Positions 1 through 7,376 of a DNA stretch of 64,000 bases are shown in pieces. The stretch lies in NCBI RefSeq assembly GCF_017639205.1, contig NZ_CP071139.1:6447501-6511500 (forward strand), in the 5' to 3' direction. The translations under genes and the position numbers were made by a program. The notes under the pieces are model-generated. The model made no database searches. It was not told where the DNA came from and was given only the letters and a program-made list of their open reading frames with translations. Source of the DNA: Streptomyces nojiriensis (GTDB taxonomy: Bacteria; Actinomycetota; Actinomycetes; Streptomycetales; Streptomycetaceae). Numbering within the stretch: the first letter of the stretch is position 1; each line of letters begins with the position of its first letter.

Positions 1-1
1 C

Positions 2-721
2 GTCGGCGTCGTCGTCGTCGCGGTCGTCGTCGGCCTGTGGGAGCTCACCTCCCGGCTGCAGGAGCAGAAGGGCATCAAGGCCCCGCTGGTCCCGCTCGCG
101 GTCGGTGGTGCCGCCATGGTCATCGCCGGCTACGTCCGGGGGGCCGAGGGCGCCTGGGTCGCCATGGCCCTGACCGTGCTGGCGGTCCTGGTGTGGCGGA
201 TGACCGAACCGCCCGAGGACTACCTCAAGGACGTCACGGCGGGTGCCTTCGCGGCGTTCTACGTGCCCTTCCTGGCCACCTTCGTCGCGATGCTGCTCAC
301 CGCCGACGACGGTCCCGAGCGCGTGATCACCTTCCTGCTCCTGACCGTGGTCAGCGACACCGGGGCCTACGCGGTCGGCTGGCGCTTCGGCAAGACCAAG
401 CTCGCGCCGCGCATCAGCCCCGGCAAGACCCGCGAGGGACTGTTCGGCGCGGTGGCCTTCGCGATGGCGGCCGGCGCGCTGTGCATGGAGTTCCTGATCG
501 ACGGCGGCTCCTGGTGGCAGGGCCTGCTGCTGGGCCTCGCGGTCGCGGTCAGCGCCACCCTGGGTGACCTGGGCGAGTCGATGATCAAGCGGGACCTGGG
601 CATCAAGGACATGGGCACCCTGCTGCCGGGACACGGCGGGATCATGGACCGGCTGGACTCCCTGCTTCCGACGGCCCCCGTGGTGTGGCTGCTGCTGGCG
701 GCCTTCGTCGGCACCGGCTGA
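2..721 (+). CDS. cdsA: Phosphatidate cytidylyltransferase, C-terminal part (5' end outside window)
   Basis: This is the C-terminal 239 residues of CDP-diacylglycerol synthase, an integral membrane enzyme that makes CDP-diacylglycerol from phosphatidate and CTP, the precursor of all phospholipids. The frame is open from base 2. It encodes several hydrophobic membrane segments and ends in the family signature: SMIKRDLGIKDMG followed by LPGHGGIMDRLDSLL at about 560-665, with the conserved KR, KD, HGG and DRLD residues. The stop is TGA at 719-721. A terminator hairpin follows before rlmN. In related genomes the gene follows the pyrH-frr genes, consistent with the left edge cutting a conserved cluster. 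I am confident of the identity; only the start is missing. Confidence 0.96.
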   Translation, partial: VGVVVVAVVVGLWELTSRLQEQKGIKAPLVPLAVGGAAMVIAGYVRGAEGAWVAMALTVLAVLVWRMTEPPEDYLKDVTAGAFAAFYVPFLATFVAMLLTADDGPERVITFLLLTVVSDTGAYAVGWRFGKTKLAPRISPGKTREGLFGAVAFAMAAGALCMEFLIDGGSWWQGLLLGLAVAVSATLGDLGESMIKRDLGIKDMGTLLPGHGGIMDRLDSLLPTAPVVWLLLAAFVGTG

Positions 722-763
722 CCTGCGAAAAGGCGTCGCTGGACGCCGGGCGGTTACTCTTGG

Positions 764-791
764 AAGGCGCGCTGCTTCTGCGGCGCGCCTT
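764..791 (+). terminator. Hairpin terminator after cdsA
   Basis: A perfect 9-bp stem, AAGGCGCGC (764-772) with GCGCGCCTT (783-791), encloses a 10-base loop. The downstream arm runs into TTTCGTCTT. It lies between cdsA and rlmN and fits an intrinsic terminator. rlmN starts only 23 bases later, so read-through is possible. Confidence 0.65.
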
Positions 792-814
792 TCGTCTTAC
801 AAGGAGTACCTGCC

Positions 815-1927
815 ATGGCCCGCCCCGTTCCGGGAGAGCTCACCTTCGTCGCCCCTCGCGGGGCCAAGAAGCCGCCCCGGCACCTTGCCGACCTGACCCC
901 GGCCGAGCGCCGCGAGGCGGTCGCCGCGATCGGCGAGAAGCCGTTCCGGGCCAAGCAGCTCTCCCAGCACTACTTCGCCCGGTACGCGCACGACCCGGCC
1001 GAGTGGACCGACATCCCGGCCGGCTCGCGGGAGAAGCTCCAGCAGGAGCTGCTGCCGGACCTGATGAGCGTCATCCGGCACATCTCGTGCGACGACGACA
1101 CCACCCGCAAGACGCTGTGGAAGCTGCACGACGGCACGCTCGTCGAGTCGGTGCTGATGCGCTACCCCGACCGGGTCACCATGTGCATCTCCTCGCAGGC
1201 CGGCTGCGGCATGAACTGTCCGTTCTGCGCCACCGGCCAGGCGGGCCTCGACCGCAACCTGTCCACCGCCGAGATCGTGCACCAGATCGTCGACGGCATG
1301 CGCGCGCTGCGCGACGGCGAGGTCCCCGGCGGCCCGGCGCGGCTGTCGAACATCGTCTTCATGGGCATGGGCGAGCCGCTCGCCAACTACAACCGCGTGG
1401 TCGGCGCCATCCGCCGGCTCACCGACCCGGAGCCCGACGGCCTGGGCCTGTCGCAGCGCGGAATCACCGTCTCCACCGTCGGCCTGGTCCCGGCCATGCT
1501 GCGCTTCGCCGACGAGGGCTTCAAGTGCCGTCTGGCCGTCTCGCTGCACGCGCCCGACGACGAGCTGCGCGACACCCTCGTCCCCGTGAACACCCGCTGG
1601 AACGTCCGCGAGGTGCTCGGCGCGGCCTGGGAGTACGCGGAGAAGTCCGGCCGCCGGATCTCGATCGAGTACGCCCTGATCCGCGACATCAACGACCAGG
1701 CCTGGCGCGGTGACCTCCTGGGCAAGCTGCTCAAGGGCAAGCGTGTGCACGTCAACCTGATCCCGCTCAACCCGACGCCGGGCTCCAAGTGGACCGCCTC
1801 GCGGCCCGAGGACGAGAAGGCCTTCGTGGAGGCCATCGCCCGCCACGGCGTGCCCGTGACCGTACGGGACACCCGGGGCCAGGAGATCGACGGCGCGTGC
1901 GGCCAGCTGGCCGCCTCGGAGCGCTAG
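815..1927 (+). CDS. rlmN: 23S rRNA (adenine-2503-C2)-methyltransferase, radical SAM
   Basis: RlmN-type enzyme, 370 residues, normal for the family. It methylates C2 of A2503 in 23S rRNA and A37 of some tRNAs using radical SAM chemistry. The radical SAM cluster motif CGMNCPFC (CxxxCxxC) is visible near residue 130. It is preceded by the conserved VTMCISSQAGC and followed by GMGEPLANY and the SLHAPDDELR segment. The C-terminal VTVRDTRGQEIDGACGQL carries the cysteine that becomes methylated (GACGQL). The start ATG at 815 has an AGGAG at 801-805, a good ribosome binding site. It stands alone between two hairpins, so it is probably monocistronic. Confidence 0.97.
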   Translation: MARPVPGELTFVAPRGAKKPPRHLADLTPAERREAVAAIGEKPFRAKQLSQHYFARYAHDPAEWTDIPAGSREKLQQELLPDLMSVIRHISCDDDTTRKTLWKLHDGTLVESVLMRYPDRVTMCISSQAGCGMNCPFCATGQAGLDRNLSTAEIVHQIVDGMRALRDGEVPGGPARLSNIVFMGMGEPLANYNRVVGAIRRLTDPEPDGLGLSQRGITVSTVGLVPAMLRFADEGFKCRLAVSLHAPDDELRDTLVPVNTRWNVREVLGAAWEYAEKSGRRISIEYALIRDINDQAWRGDLLGKLLKGKRVHVNLIPLNPTPGSKWTASRPEDEKAFVEAIARHGVPVTVRDTRGQEIDGACGQLAASER

Positions 1928-1949
1928 ATTCCGCTTCTGTTCGATGCGA

Positions 1950-1977
1950 TTCGGCCACGGGGTACCCTGTGGCCGAA
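1950..1977 (+). terminator. Hairpin terminator after rlmN
   Basis: TTCGGCCAC (1950-1958) pairs perfectly with GTGGCCGAA (1969-1977). The stem continues inward with GGG/CCC, leaving a tiny loop, and is followed by CCAATTTCATATT. It would end rlmN transcription just before the TPP riboswitch leader begins. Confidence 0.65.
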
Positions 1978-1989
1978 CCAATTTCATAT

Positions 1990-2085
1990 TCCGACAGGGG
2001 AGCGCCACAGCGCTGAGAGTGCGGTATCCGTCATCCGCAGACCCTCTGAACCTCGCCCCGGTCATTCGGGGTAGGAAGTTCGGTC
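1990..2085 (+). promoter_or_regulatory. TPP riboswitch (THI element) upstream of the thiamine transporter
   Basis: The leader contains the hallmark thi-box blocks in the correct order: GGGGAGC near 1997, GCTGAGAG near 2012, ACCCTCTGAACCT at about 2041-2053 and GGGGTAGGAAGTTCGG near 2068-2083. The closing helix P1 pairs CCGA (1991-1994) with TCGG (2080-2083). The AGACCCT/GAACCT and AGGAAG segments are the most conserved thiamine pyrophosphate-binding sequences. It lies 94 bases upstream of thiB, with a strong hairpin in between (2103-2141). Expression should therefore fall when TPP is abundant. Confidence 0.95.
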
Positions 2086-2102
2086 ACCACTCTTGCTGTT
2101 GC

Positions 2103-2141
2103 GCCCTGCCCGGCGTCCGCTCTCGCAGCGCCGGGCAGGGC
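2103..2141 (+). terminator. Candidate riboswitch-controlled terminator
   Basis: A perfect 13-bp stem, GCCCTGCCCGGCG (2103-2115) with CGCCGGGCAGGGC (2129-2141), encloses a 13-base loop. It sits 20 bases beyond the TPP aptamer and is followed by CGCGTCTTCTCC. Its position between aptamer and ribosome binding site makes it the likely expression platform, acting by transcription termination. The lack of a clear U-run leaves the mechanism open. Confidence 0.6.
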
Positions 2142-2178
2142 CGCGTCTTCTCCTGGACATCCCAGGAGGAATTCACCG

Positions 2179-3279
2179 ATGAGCACCACCAAGAAGCTGG
2201 CGGGCGTCGCGCTCGCGGCCGCGTTGGGCGTCACCACGCTCAGCGCCTGCGGCGGCGGCGACGCCAAGGACAAGACCGCGGGGGCGGGCGACGCCCCGAA
2301 GTCCAAGACCGTCACGCTCGTCTCCCACGACTCCTTCAACGTGACCGAAGCGGTCCTCAAGGAGTTCGAGCAGCAGAGCGGCTACACGGTCAAGGTGCTG
2401 AAGTCCGGGGACGCGGGCGCGGCGCTGAACCAGGAGATCCTCACCAAGGGCTCCCCGCGCGGTGACGTCTTCTTCGGCGTGGACAACACCCTCCTCTCGC
2501 GCGCCCTCGACAACGGCATCTTCACGCCGTACGAGGCCAAGGGCCTGGCCGAGGTGAAGCCCGAGTACGTGCTCGACAAGGAGCACCGGGTGACGCCGAT
2601 CGACTCGGGCGACATCTGCGTCAACTACGACAAGGCGTACTTCGCCGAGAAGAAGATCGCCCCGCCGCAGACGCTGGACGATCTGATCAAGCCCGAGTAC
2701 AAGAACCTGCTGGTCACCGAGAACGCCGCGACCTCCTCGCCCGGTCTCGGCTTCCTGCTCGCCTCCGTCGGCAAGTACGGCGAGGACGGCTGGAAGGACT
2801 ACTGGAGCAAGCTGAAGGCCAACGGCGTCGAGGTCGTCGACGGCTGGGAGCAGGCCTACAACGAGCGCTTCTCCGGCTCCGCGGGCGGAAAGAAGGCCAA
2901 GGGCGACCGCCCGCTGGTCGTCTCCTACGCCTCCAGCCCGCCGGTCGAGGTCCTGTACGGCGAGCCGCAGCCGGCCGAGGCCCCCACGGGCGTCTCCACC
3001 GGTACCTGCTTCCGCCAGATCGAGTTCGCGGGCCTGCTCAAGGGCGCCAAGAACGAGGAGGGCGGCAAGGCCCTCGTGGACTTCCTGGTCAGCAAGAAGT
3101 TCCAGGAGGACATGCCGCTCCAGATGTTCGTGAACCCCGTGACGAAGGACGCCGTCCTGCCGGAGCTGTTCACCAAGCACGGTGTGGTGGTCGAGAAGCC
3201 GGAGAACGTGGCTCCCGAGACCATCGCCAAGAACCGTGAGCAGTGGGTCAAGGCATGGACCGCGCTCGTCGTGAAGTAA
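2179..3279 (+). CDS. thiB: Thiamine-type ABC transporter substrate-binding lipoprotein
   Basis: 366-residue periplasmic-type binding protein. It has a short signal peptide ending in the lipobox LSAC (lipidated cysteine at about residue 24) followed by a GGGDAKDK linker. The mature part matches the ThiB/iron-type class: VTLVSHDSFNVTEAVLKEF, GDVFFGVDNTLLSRAL and the conserved IDSGDICVNYDK. The C-terminal region includes SYASSPPVEVLYGEP, which is typical of thiamine binders. The thiamine assignment rests mainly on the TPP riboswitch upstream together with this similarity. An AGGAGG at 2164-2169 precedes the ATG. It is the first gene of a three-gene transporter operon. Confidence 0.92.
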   Translation: MSTTKKLAGVALAAALGVTTLSACGGGDAKDKTAGAGDAPKSKTVTLVSHDSFNVTEAVLKEFEQQSGYTVKVLKSGDAGAALNQEILTKGSPRGDVFFGVDNTLLSRALDNGIFTPYEAKGLAEVKPEYVLDKEHRVTPIDSGDICVNYDKAYFAEKKIAPPQTLDDLIKPEYKNLLVTENAATSSPGLGFLLASVGKYGEDGWKDYWSKLKANGVEVVDGWEQAYNERFSGSAGGKKAKGDRPLVVSYASSPPVEVLYGEPQPAEAPTGVSTGTCFRQIEFAGLLKGAKNEEGGKALVDFLVSKKFQEDMPLQMFVNPVTKDAVLPELFTKHGVVVEKPENVAPETIAKNREQWVKAWTALVVK

Positions 3280-3299
3280 GCGGCACCAAGGAGCCGGGC

Positions 3300-4991
3300 G
3301 TGGCGTCGGGGGGCGCCGCGCCGGGCTCCGGCCCCCGCGAGGGGGCGCGGGCGACCGCCGTGCGGCTCGCCCTGATGGCCGTCCCCCTCGCCTTCTTCGG
3401 GCTGTTCTTCGCCTACCCCGTCGCCGCGATCGTCGGACGCGGCCTGAAGACCGACGAAGGGTGGCAGTTCGGCCGGTTCGCGGAGGTGCTGGCCCGGCCC
3501 GACATCGCCGACGTGCTGTGGTTCACCACCTGGCAGGCGTTCGCCTCCACCCTGCTCACGCTGCTGATCGCGCTCCCCGCCGCGTACGTCTTCGCGCGCT
3601 TCGAGTTCCCGGGCAAGCAGCTGCTGCGCGCCGTGGTGACCGTTCCGTTCGTGCTGCCGACCGTGGTGGTCGGCACGGCCTTCCTCGCGCTGCTGGGGCG
3701 GGGCGGGCTGCTGGACGAACTGGTGGGCGTCCGGCTCGACACCACCGTCTGGGCGATCCTGCTCGCACACGTCTTCTTCAACTACGCGGTCGTCGTCCGC
3801 ACGGTCGGCGGACTGTGGGCCCAGCTGGACCCCCGCCAGGAAGAGGCCGCCCGGGTGCTGGGCGCCGGGCGGTTCACCGCCTGGCGGCGGGTGACGCTGC
3901 CCGCGCTCGCCCCGGCGGTGGCCGCCGCCGCGCTGATGGTGTTCCTGTTCACCTTCAGCTCCTTCGGCGTCGTGCTGATCCTCGGCGGACCCGCGTACTC
4001 CACCCTGGAGGTGGAGGTCTACCGGCAGACCGCGCAGCTCCTGGACCTGCCGACGGCGGCCGTCCTGACGATGGTGCAGTTCGCCGCGATCGGCGCGATC
4101 CTCGCCGTACACGCCTGGACCGTGCGCAAGCGCGAGACCGCGCTGCGGCTGGTCGATCCGGGCCGCACCACGCACCGGCCGCGCGGCTGGGCGCAGCGCT
4201 CGCTGCTGGGCGGGGTGCTGCTGACCGTCGCGCTGCTGATCGTGCTGCCGCTGGGCGTGCTGGTCGAGCGGTCCTTCGACACCCCCGGCGGCTACGGCCT
4301 CGGCTACTACCGGGCACTGCAGGACGCGGGCGCCGGTGGCGGGACCTTCCTGGTGGCGCCGCTGGAGGCGATCTGGAACTCCCTGCAGTACGCGCTCGCC
4401 GCCACCGCGATCGCCCTGGTCATCGGGGGACTCGCGGCCGCGGCGCTGACCCGGCGCGGGGGCCGCTTCGTACGCGGCTTCGACGCGCTGCTGATGCTCC
4501 CGCTCGGGGTGTCCGCGGTGACCGTGGGCTTCGGCTTCCTGATCACCCTGGACGAGCCGCCGCTGGATCTGCGGACCTCGTGGATCCTGGTGCCGCTCGC
4601 GCAGGCCCTGGTGGGCGTGCCCTTCGTCGTACGGACCATGCTGCCGGTGCTGCGCGCGGTGGACGGGCGGCTGCGGGAGGCCGCCGCGGTGCTCGGCGCG
4701 TCGCCGCTGCGGGCCTGGCGGGAGGTGGACCTTCCGCTGGTGCGGCGGGCACTGCTGATCGCGGCCGGGTTCGCCTTCGCGGTGTCGCTGGGGGAGTTCG
4801 GTGCGACCGTGTTCATCGCGCGGGCGGACCGGCCGACGCTGCCGGTGGCCGTGGCGCGGCTGCTGGGGCGGGCCGGAGAGCTGAACTACGGCCAGGCGAT
4901 GGCCCTGAGCACGATTCTGATGCTGGTGTGCGCGGTGTCCCTGCTGCTGCTGGAGCGACTGCGGCCCGACAAGACCTCCGGAGAGTTCTGA
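3300..4991 (+). CDS. thiP: Thiamine-type ABC transporter permease, two fused permease domains
   Basis: Membrane permease of about 563 residues carrying two tandem binding-protein-dependent transport domains, as in ThiP/FbpB proteins. Each half ends in an EAA-type loop that contacts the ATPase: EEAARVLGAGRFTAWRRVTL near residue 180 and EAAAVLGASPLRAWREVDLP near residue 460. About twelve hydrophobic segments are visible. I chose GTG 3300 because AAGGAG (3288-3293) lies six bases before it. The frame is open further upstream to GTG 3243 and ATG 3255, which would overlap thiB but have no good ribosome binding site. The stop overlaps the ATG of the next gene (TGATG at 4989-4993), indicating translational coupling. 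Confidence 0.9.
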   Translation: MASGGAAPGSGPREGARATAVRLALMAVPLAFFGLFFAYPVAAIVGRGLKTDEGWQFGRFAEVLARPDIADVLWFTTWQAFASTLLTLLIALPAAYVFARFEFPGKQLLRAVVTVPFVLPTVVVGTAFLALLGRGGLLDELVGVRLDTTVWAILLAHVFFNYAVVVRTVGGLWAQLDPRQEEAARVLGAGRFTAWRRVTLPALAPAVAAAALMVFLFTFSSFGVVLILGGPAYSTLEVEVYRQTAQLLDLPTAAVLTMVQFAAIGAILAVHAWTVRKRETALRLVDPGRTTHRPRGWAQRSLLGGVLLTVALLIVLPLGVLVERSFDTPGGYGLGYYRALQDAGAGGGTFLVAPLEAIWNSLQYALAATAIALVIGGLAAAALTRRGGRFVRGFDALLMLPLGVSAVTVGFGFLITLDEPPLDLRTSWILVPLAQALVGVPFVVRTMLPVLRAVDGRLREAAAVLGASPLRAWREVDLPLVRRALLIAAGFAFAVSLGEFGATVFIARADRPTLPVAVARLLGRAGELNYGQAMALSTILMLVCAVSLLLLERLRPDKTSGEF

Positions 4992-6031
4992 TGACACTGC
5001 TTCAGCTGGAGGGGGTGTCGGTCCGCTTCGGTGAGCGCGCGGCCCAGTACGCCCTGGACGGCGTGGACCTCGCGGTCGCCGAGCACGAGGTCGTGTGCGT
5101 GCTGGGGCCGAGCGGAAGCGGCAAGTCCACGCTGCTGCGGGTCGTCGCCGGACTCCAGCAGGTGTCCGCCGGCCGGGTGCTGCTGGGCGGGGCCGACCAG
5201 GCCGACGTCCCCGTGCACCGGCGGGGCGTGGGCCTGATGTTCCAGGACCACCAGCTCTTCCCGCACCGCGACGTCGGCGCGAACGTCTCCTTCGGGCTAC
5301 GGGTGCGGGGAGCCGGACGGGCCCCGTCCGCGGACCGGGTCGCGCAACTGCTGGAACTGGTCGGGCTCCCCGGCGCCCAGAGCCGGGCGGTGGCCTCCCT
5401 GTCGGGCGGTGAGCAGCAGCGGGTGGCGCTGGCCCGGGCGCTGGCACCGTCGCCGCGGCTGCTGATGCTCGACGAACCGCTGGGGCAGCTGGACCGGGGG
5501 CTGCGGGAGCGGCTCGTGGTGGAGCTGCGGGGGCTGTTCTCCCGGCTCGGCACGACCGTACTGGCCGTCACGCACGACCAGGGCGAGGCCTTCGCCCTGG
5601 CGGACCGGGTGGTGGTGATGCGGGACGGCCGGATCGCGCAGGCCGGGACCCCGCTGGAGGTGTGGCAGCGGCCCGCGTCGGAGTTCGTGGCGCGCTTCCT
5701 CGGCTTCGAGAACGTGGTTCCGGCCGTGGTCTCGGGTCCGTGGGCCGCCACCGCGTGGGGCAAGGTCCCGGTACCGGCCGGATCCCCCGAGGGGGAGCAG
5801 CGGCTGCTGATCCGCCCCGCCGGAGTCGTGCTCTGCGCGGCGGGCCTGAAGTGCGAGGTGGCCTCCCGCACCTTCCGCGGCACGCACGTCGCACTGGTGC
5901 TGCGGCCGGAGACGGGACCGGTGCTGGAGGCCGAGTGCGGGCTGGCGGGGGCGCCGGCCGTGGGGGACCGGGTCGAGGTGACGTTCACCCCCGCCGAGGT
6001 GGTCGTACTGCCCGAAGAGGACGCCGGTTAG
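4991..6031 (+). CDS. thiQ: Thiamine-type ABC transporter ATP-binding protein
   Basis: 346-residue ATPase of the spermidine/iron/thiamine importer class. Walker A is GPSGSGKST (about residue 38), the Q-loop region is MFQDHQLFPHRDV, the signature is LSGGEQQRVALARAL, Walker B is LLMLDEPLGQLD and the switch histidine is in AVTHDQGEA. A C-terminal TOBE-like domain follows from about residue 245 (LIRPAGVVL). The start ATG overlaps the permease stop. The gene ends convergently with the P450 gene, with which it shares four bases (6028-6031). The thiamine role comes from the riboswitch-led operon; sequence alone could not exclude iron. Confidence 0.9.
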   Translation: MTLLQLEGVSVRFGERAAQYALDGVDLAVAEHEVVCVLGPSGSGKSTLLRVVAGLQQVSAGRVLLGGADQADVPVHRRGVGLMFQDHQLFPHRDVGANVSFGLRVRGAGRAPSADRVAQLLELVGLPGAQSRAVASLSGGEQQRVALARALAPSPRLLMLDEPLGQLDRGLRERLVVELRGLFSRLGTTVLAVTHDQGEAFALADRVVVMRDGRIAQAGTPLEVWQRPASEFVARFLGFENVVPAVVSGPWAATAWGKVPVPAGSPEGEQRLLIRPAGVVLCAAGLKCEVASRTFRGTHVALVLRPETGPVLEAECGLAGAPAVGDRVEVTFTPAEVVVLPEEDAG

Positions 6032-7275
6032 GGACGGATGCCGTCGCAGGCGATCGGCAGGTGGCGCGGGCCGCGCAGGACCGAGTTCTGACGGTATTGC
6101 GGCGGGTCCTCCAGCAGCCGGGGGTTCTCCAGCCGGCGGGCCAGCTCGCTCAGCGCCAGCTGTGCCTCCTGCCGGGCCAGCGGCGCCCCGAAGCAGCTGT
6201 GGATGCCACTGCCGAGGCCGAGGTGCTGGATGTCCTTGCGGTCGGGGTCGAAGCGGTCCGGGTTCTCGAACCGCTTCGGGTCCCGGTTCCCGGAGGCCAG
6301 CATCAGCCACACCGACGCGCCCTTGGGGATCGTGACTCCGGCGACCTCGACGTCGGAGAGGGTGGTCCGCTGGGGCAGCAGCTGTACGGGCGGCTCGTAG
6401 CGCAGCAGTTCCTCGACGATCGGGATCGCCAGATCGGGGTCGTTGCGCAACCGCTCAAGGGCCTCCGGGTGGCGCAGCAGCGTCAGCATCCCGTTGGTGA
6501 TGAGGTTGACCGTGGTCTCGTGGCCCGCGATCAGCAGCAGGGCGGAGGTGCTGAGCGCCTCCATGGTGGTCATCGCGCCGTCCGGGCCGTCCGCCGTCGC
6601 GAGCTGGGACAGCATGTCGTCGCCGGGGTTCTTGCGGCGTTCCTCGATCAGCCCGGCCAGGTACATGCCCAGCTCCATGCGGGCGTCCATCGAGCCCTTG
6701 CCGCGCTGGGTGGGGTCCGCGTCCGGGTCGGGGTCCAGGCTGGCGGCCAGCGTCTCCGCCCAGACGTGGAAGCGGGGTTCGTCCTCACGGGGGATGCCGA
6801 GCAGCCGGCAGATGACCGAGACCGGGAAGGGGTACGCGAACTGGTCGACGAGGTCGATCCGGTCCATCTGTCCGGTCTCCACGATGCCGTCGATGAGCCC
6901 GGAGACGAGGCCGCCGAGTTCGTCCCGCATGTCGTGCACCCGGTGGGGGGCGTGCGGCGGGCCGAACGGCCGGTTCGTCATCCGCCGCAGCCGGTCGTGG
7001 TCGGGGGGGTCGAGCTTGAGGAAGGACGGGGGCAGGGTCGTGCCCTCCTCGTCGGACTGGTCGCCCAGCAGATCGTCCCCGGTCGCCTTCAGGTTCTTGG
7101 CGTCGGAGCTGATCCGGGGGTCGTGCAACAGGCTGTGGATATCGTAGTACGTACTGACCACGTACGGGCCGTCCCCGTCATGGGACACCGGGGTCTTGCG
7201 GAGCTCCTCGTACAGCGGGTACGGATTCGCGCGGTTCGCGTAGTCGATGATCTCCCGCAGCAGGGCTTGGGTCAT
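6028..7275 (-). CDS. Cytochrome P450
   Basis: 415-residue bacterial class I cytochrome P450. Visible landmarks are the I-helix oxygen-activation motif AGHETTVN (about residue 245), the K-helix ExxR as EELLRYEP, and the heme-ligand loop GSGIHSCFGAPLAR with the cysteine near residue 357. The substrate is not evident. Upstream on the same strand are its likely electron donors, a 3Fe-4S ferredoxin and an FAD-dependent ferredoxin reductase, so all three form a self-contained monooxygenase cassette. Its ATG (7275-7273) would overlap the reductase stop as ATGA were it not for a 20-bp duplication in the reductase end. Confidence 0.95.
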   Translation of the reverse strand: MTQALLREIIDYANRANPYPLYEELRKTPVSHDGDGPYVVSTYYDIHSLLHDPRISSDAKNLKATGDDLLGDQSDEEGTTLPPSFLKLDPPDHDRLRRMTNRPFGPPHAPHRVHDMRDELGGLVSGLIDGIVETGQMDRIDLVDQFAYPFPVSVICRLLGIPREDEPRFHVWAETLAASLDPDPDADPTQRGKGSMDARMELGMYLAGLIEERRKNPGDDMLSQLATADGPDGAMTTMEALSTSALLLIAGHETTVNLITNGMLTLLRHPEALERLRNDPDLAIPIVEELLRYEPPVQLLPQRTTLSDVEVAGVTIPKGASVWLMLASGNRDPKRFENPDRFDPDRKDIQHLGLGSGIHSCFGAPLARQEAQLALSELARRLENPRLLEDPPQYRQNSVLRGPRHLPIACDGIRP

Positions 7276-7333
7276 GACAGGTCCTCGTGATCCTCGGGGG
7301 AGGGCGCGGCGCGGCGCGGCCGGTGGCGCGGGG

Positions 7334-7376
7334 CGGGGGTGAAGGTCATCTTCCGGGGGTGAAGGTCATCTTCCGG
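7334..7376. repeat. Perfect 20-bp tandem duplication at the reductase 3' end
   Basis: The unit GGGGGTGAAGGTCATCTTCC occurs twice without a mismatch at 7335-7354 and 7355-7374, with one matching base before and two after. Because 20 is not a multiple of three, the second copy throws the reductase frame onto a TGA inside the repeat. Confidence 0.98.

Noticed and set aside
2925..5447. Long minus-strand ORF of 840 codons opposite the thiamine transporter
   Set aside because: It is a mirror frame of the high-GC plus-strand genes, with Gln/Arg/Pro-rich sequence of no family and no ribosome binding site.
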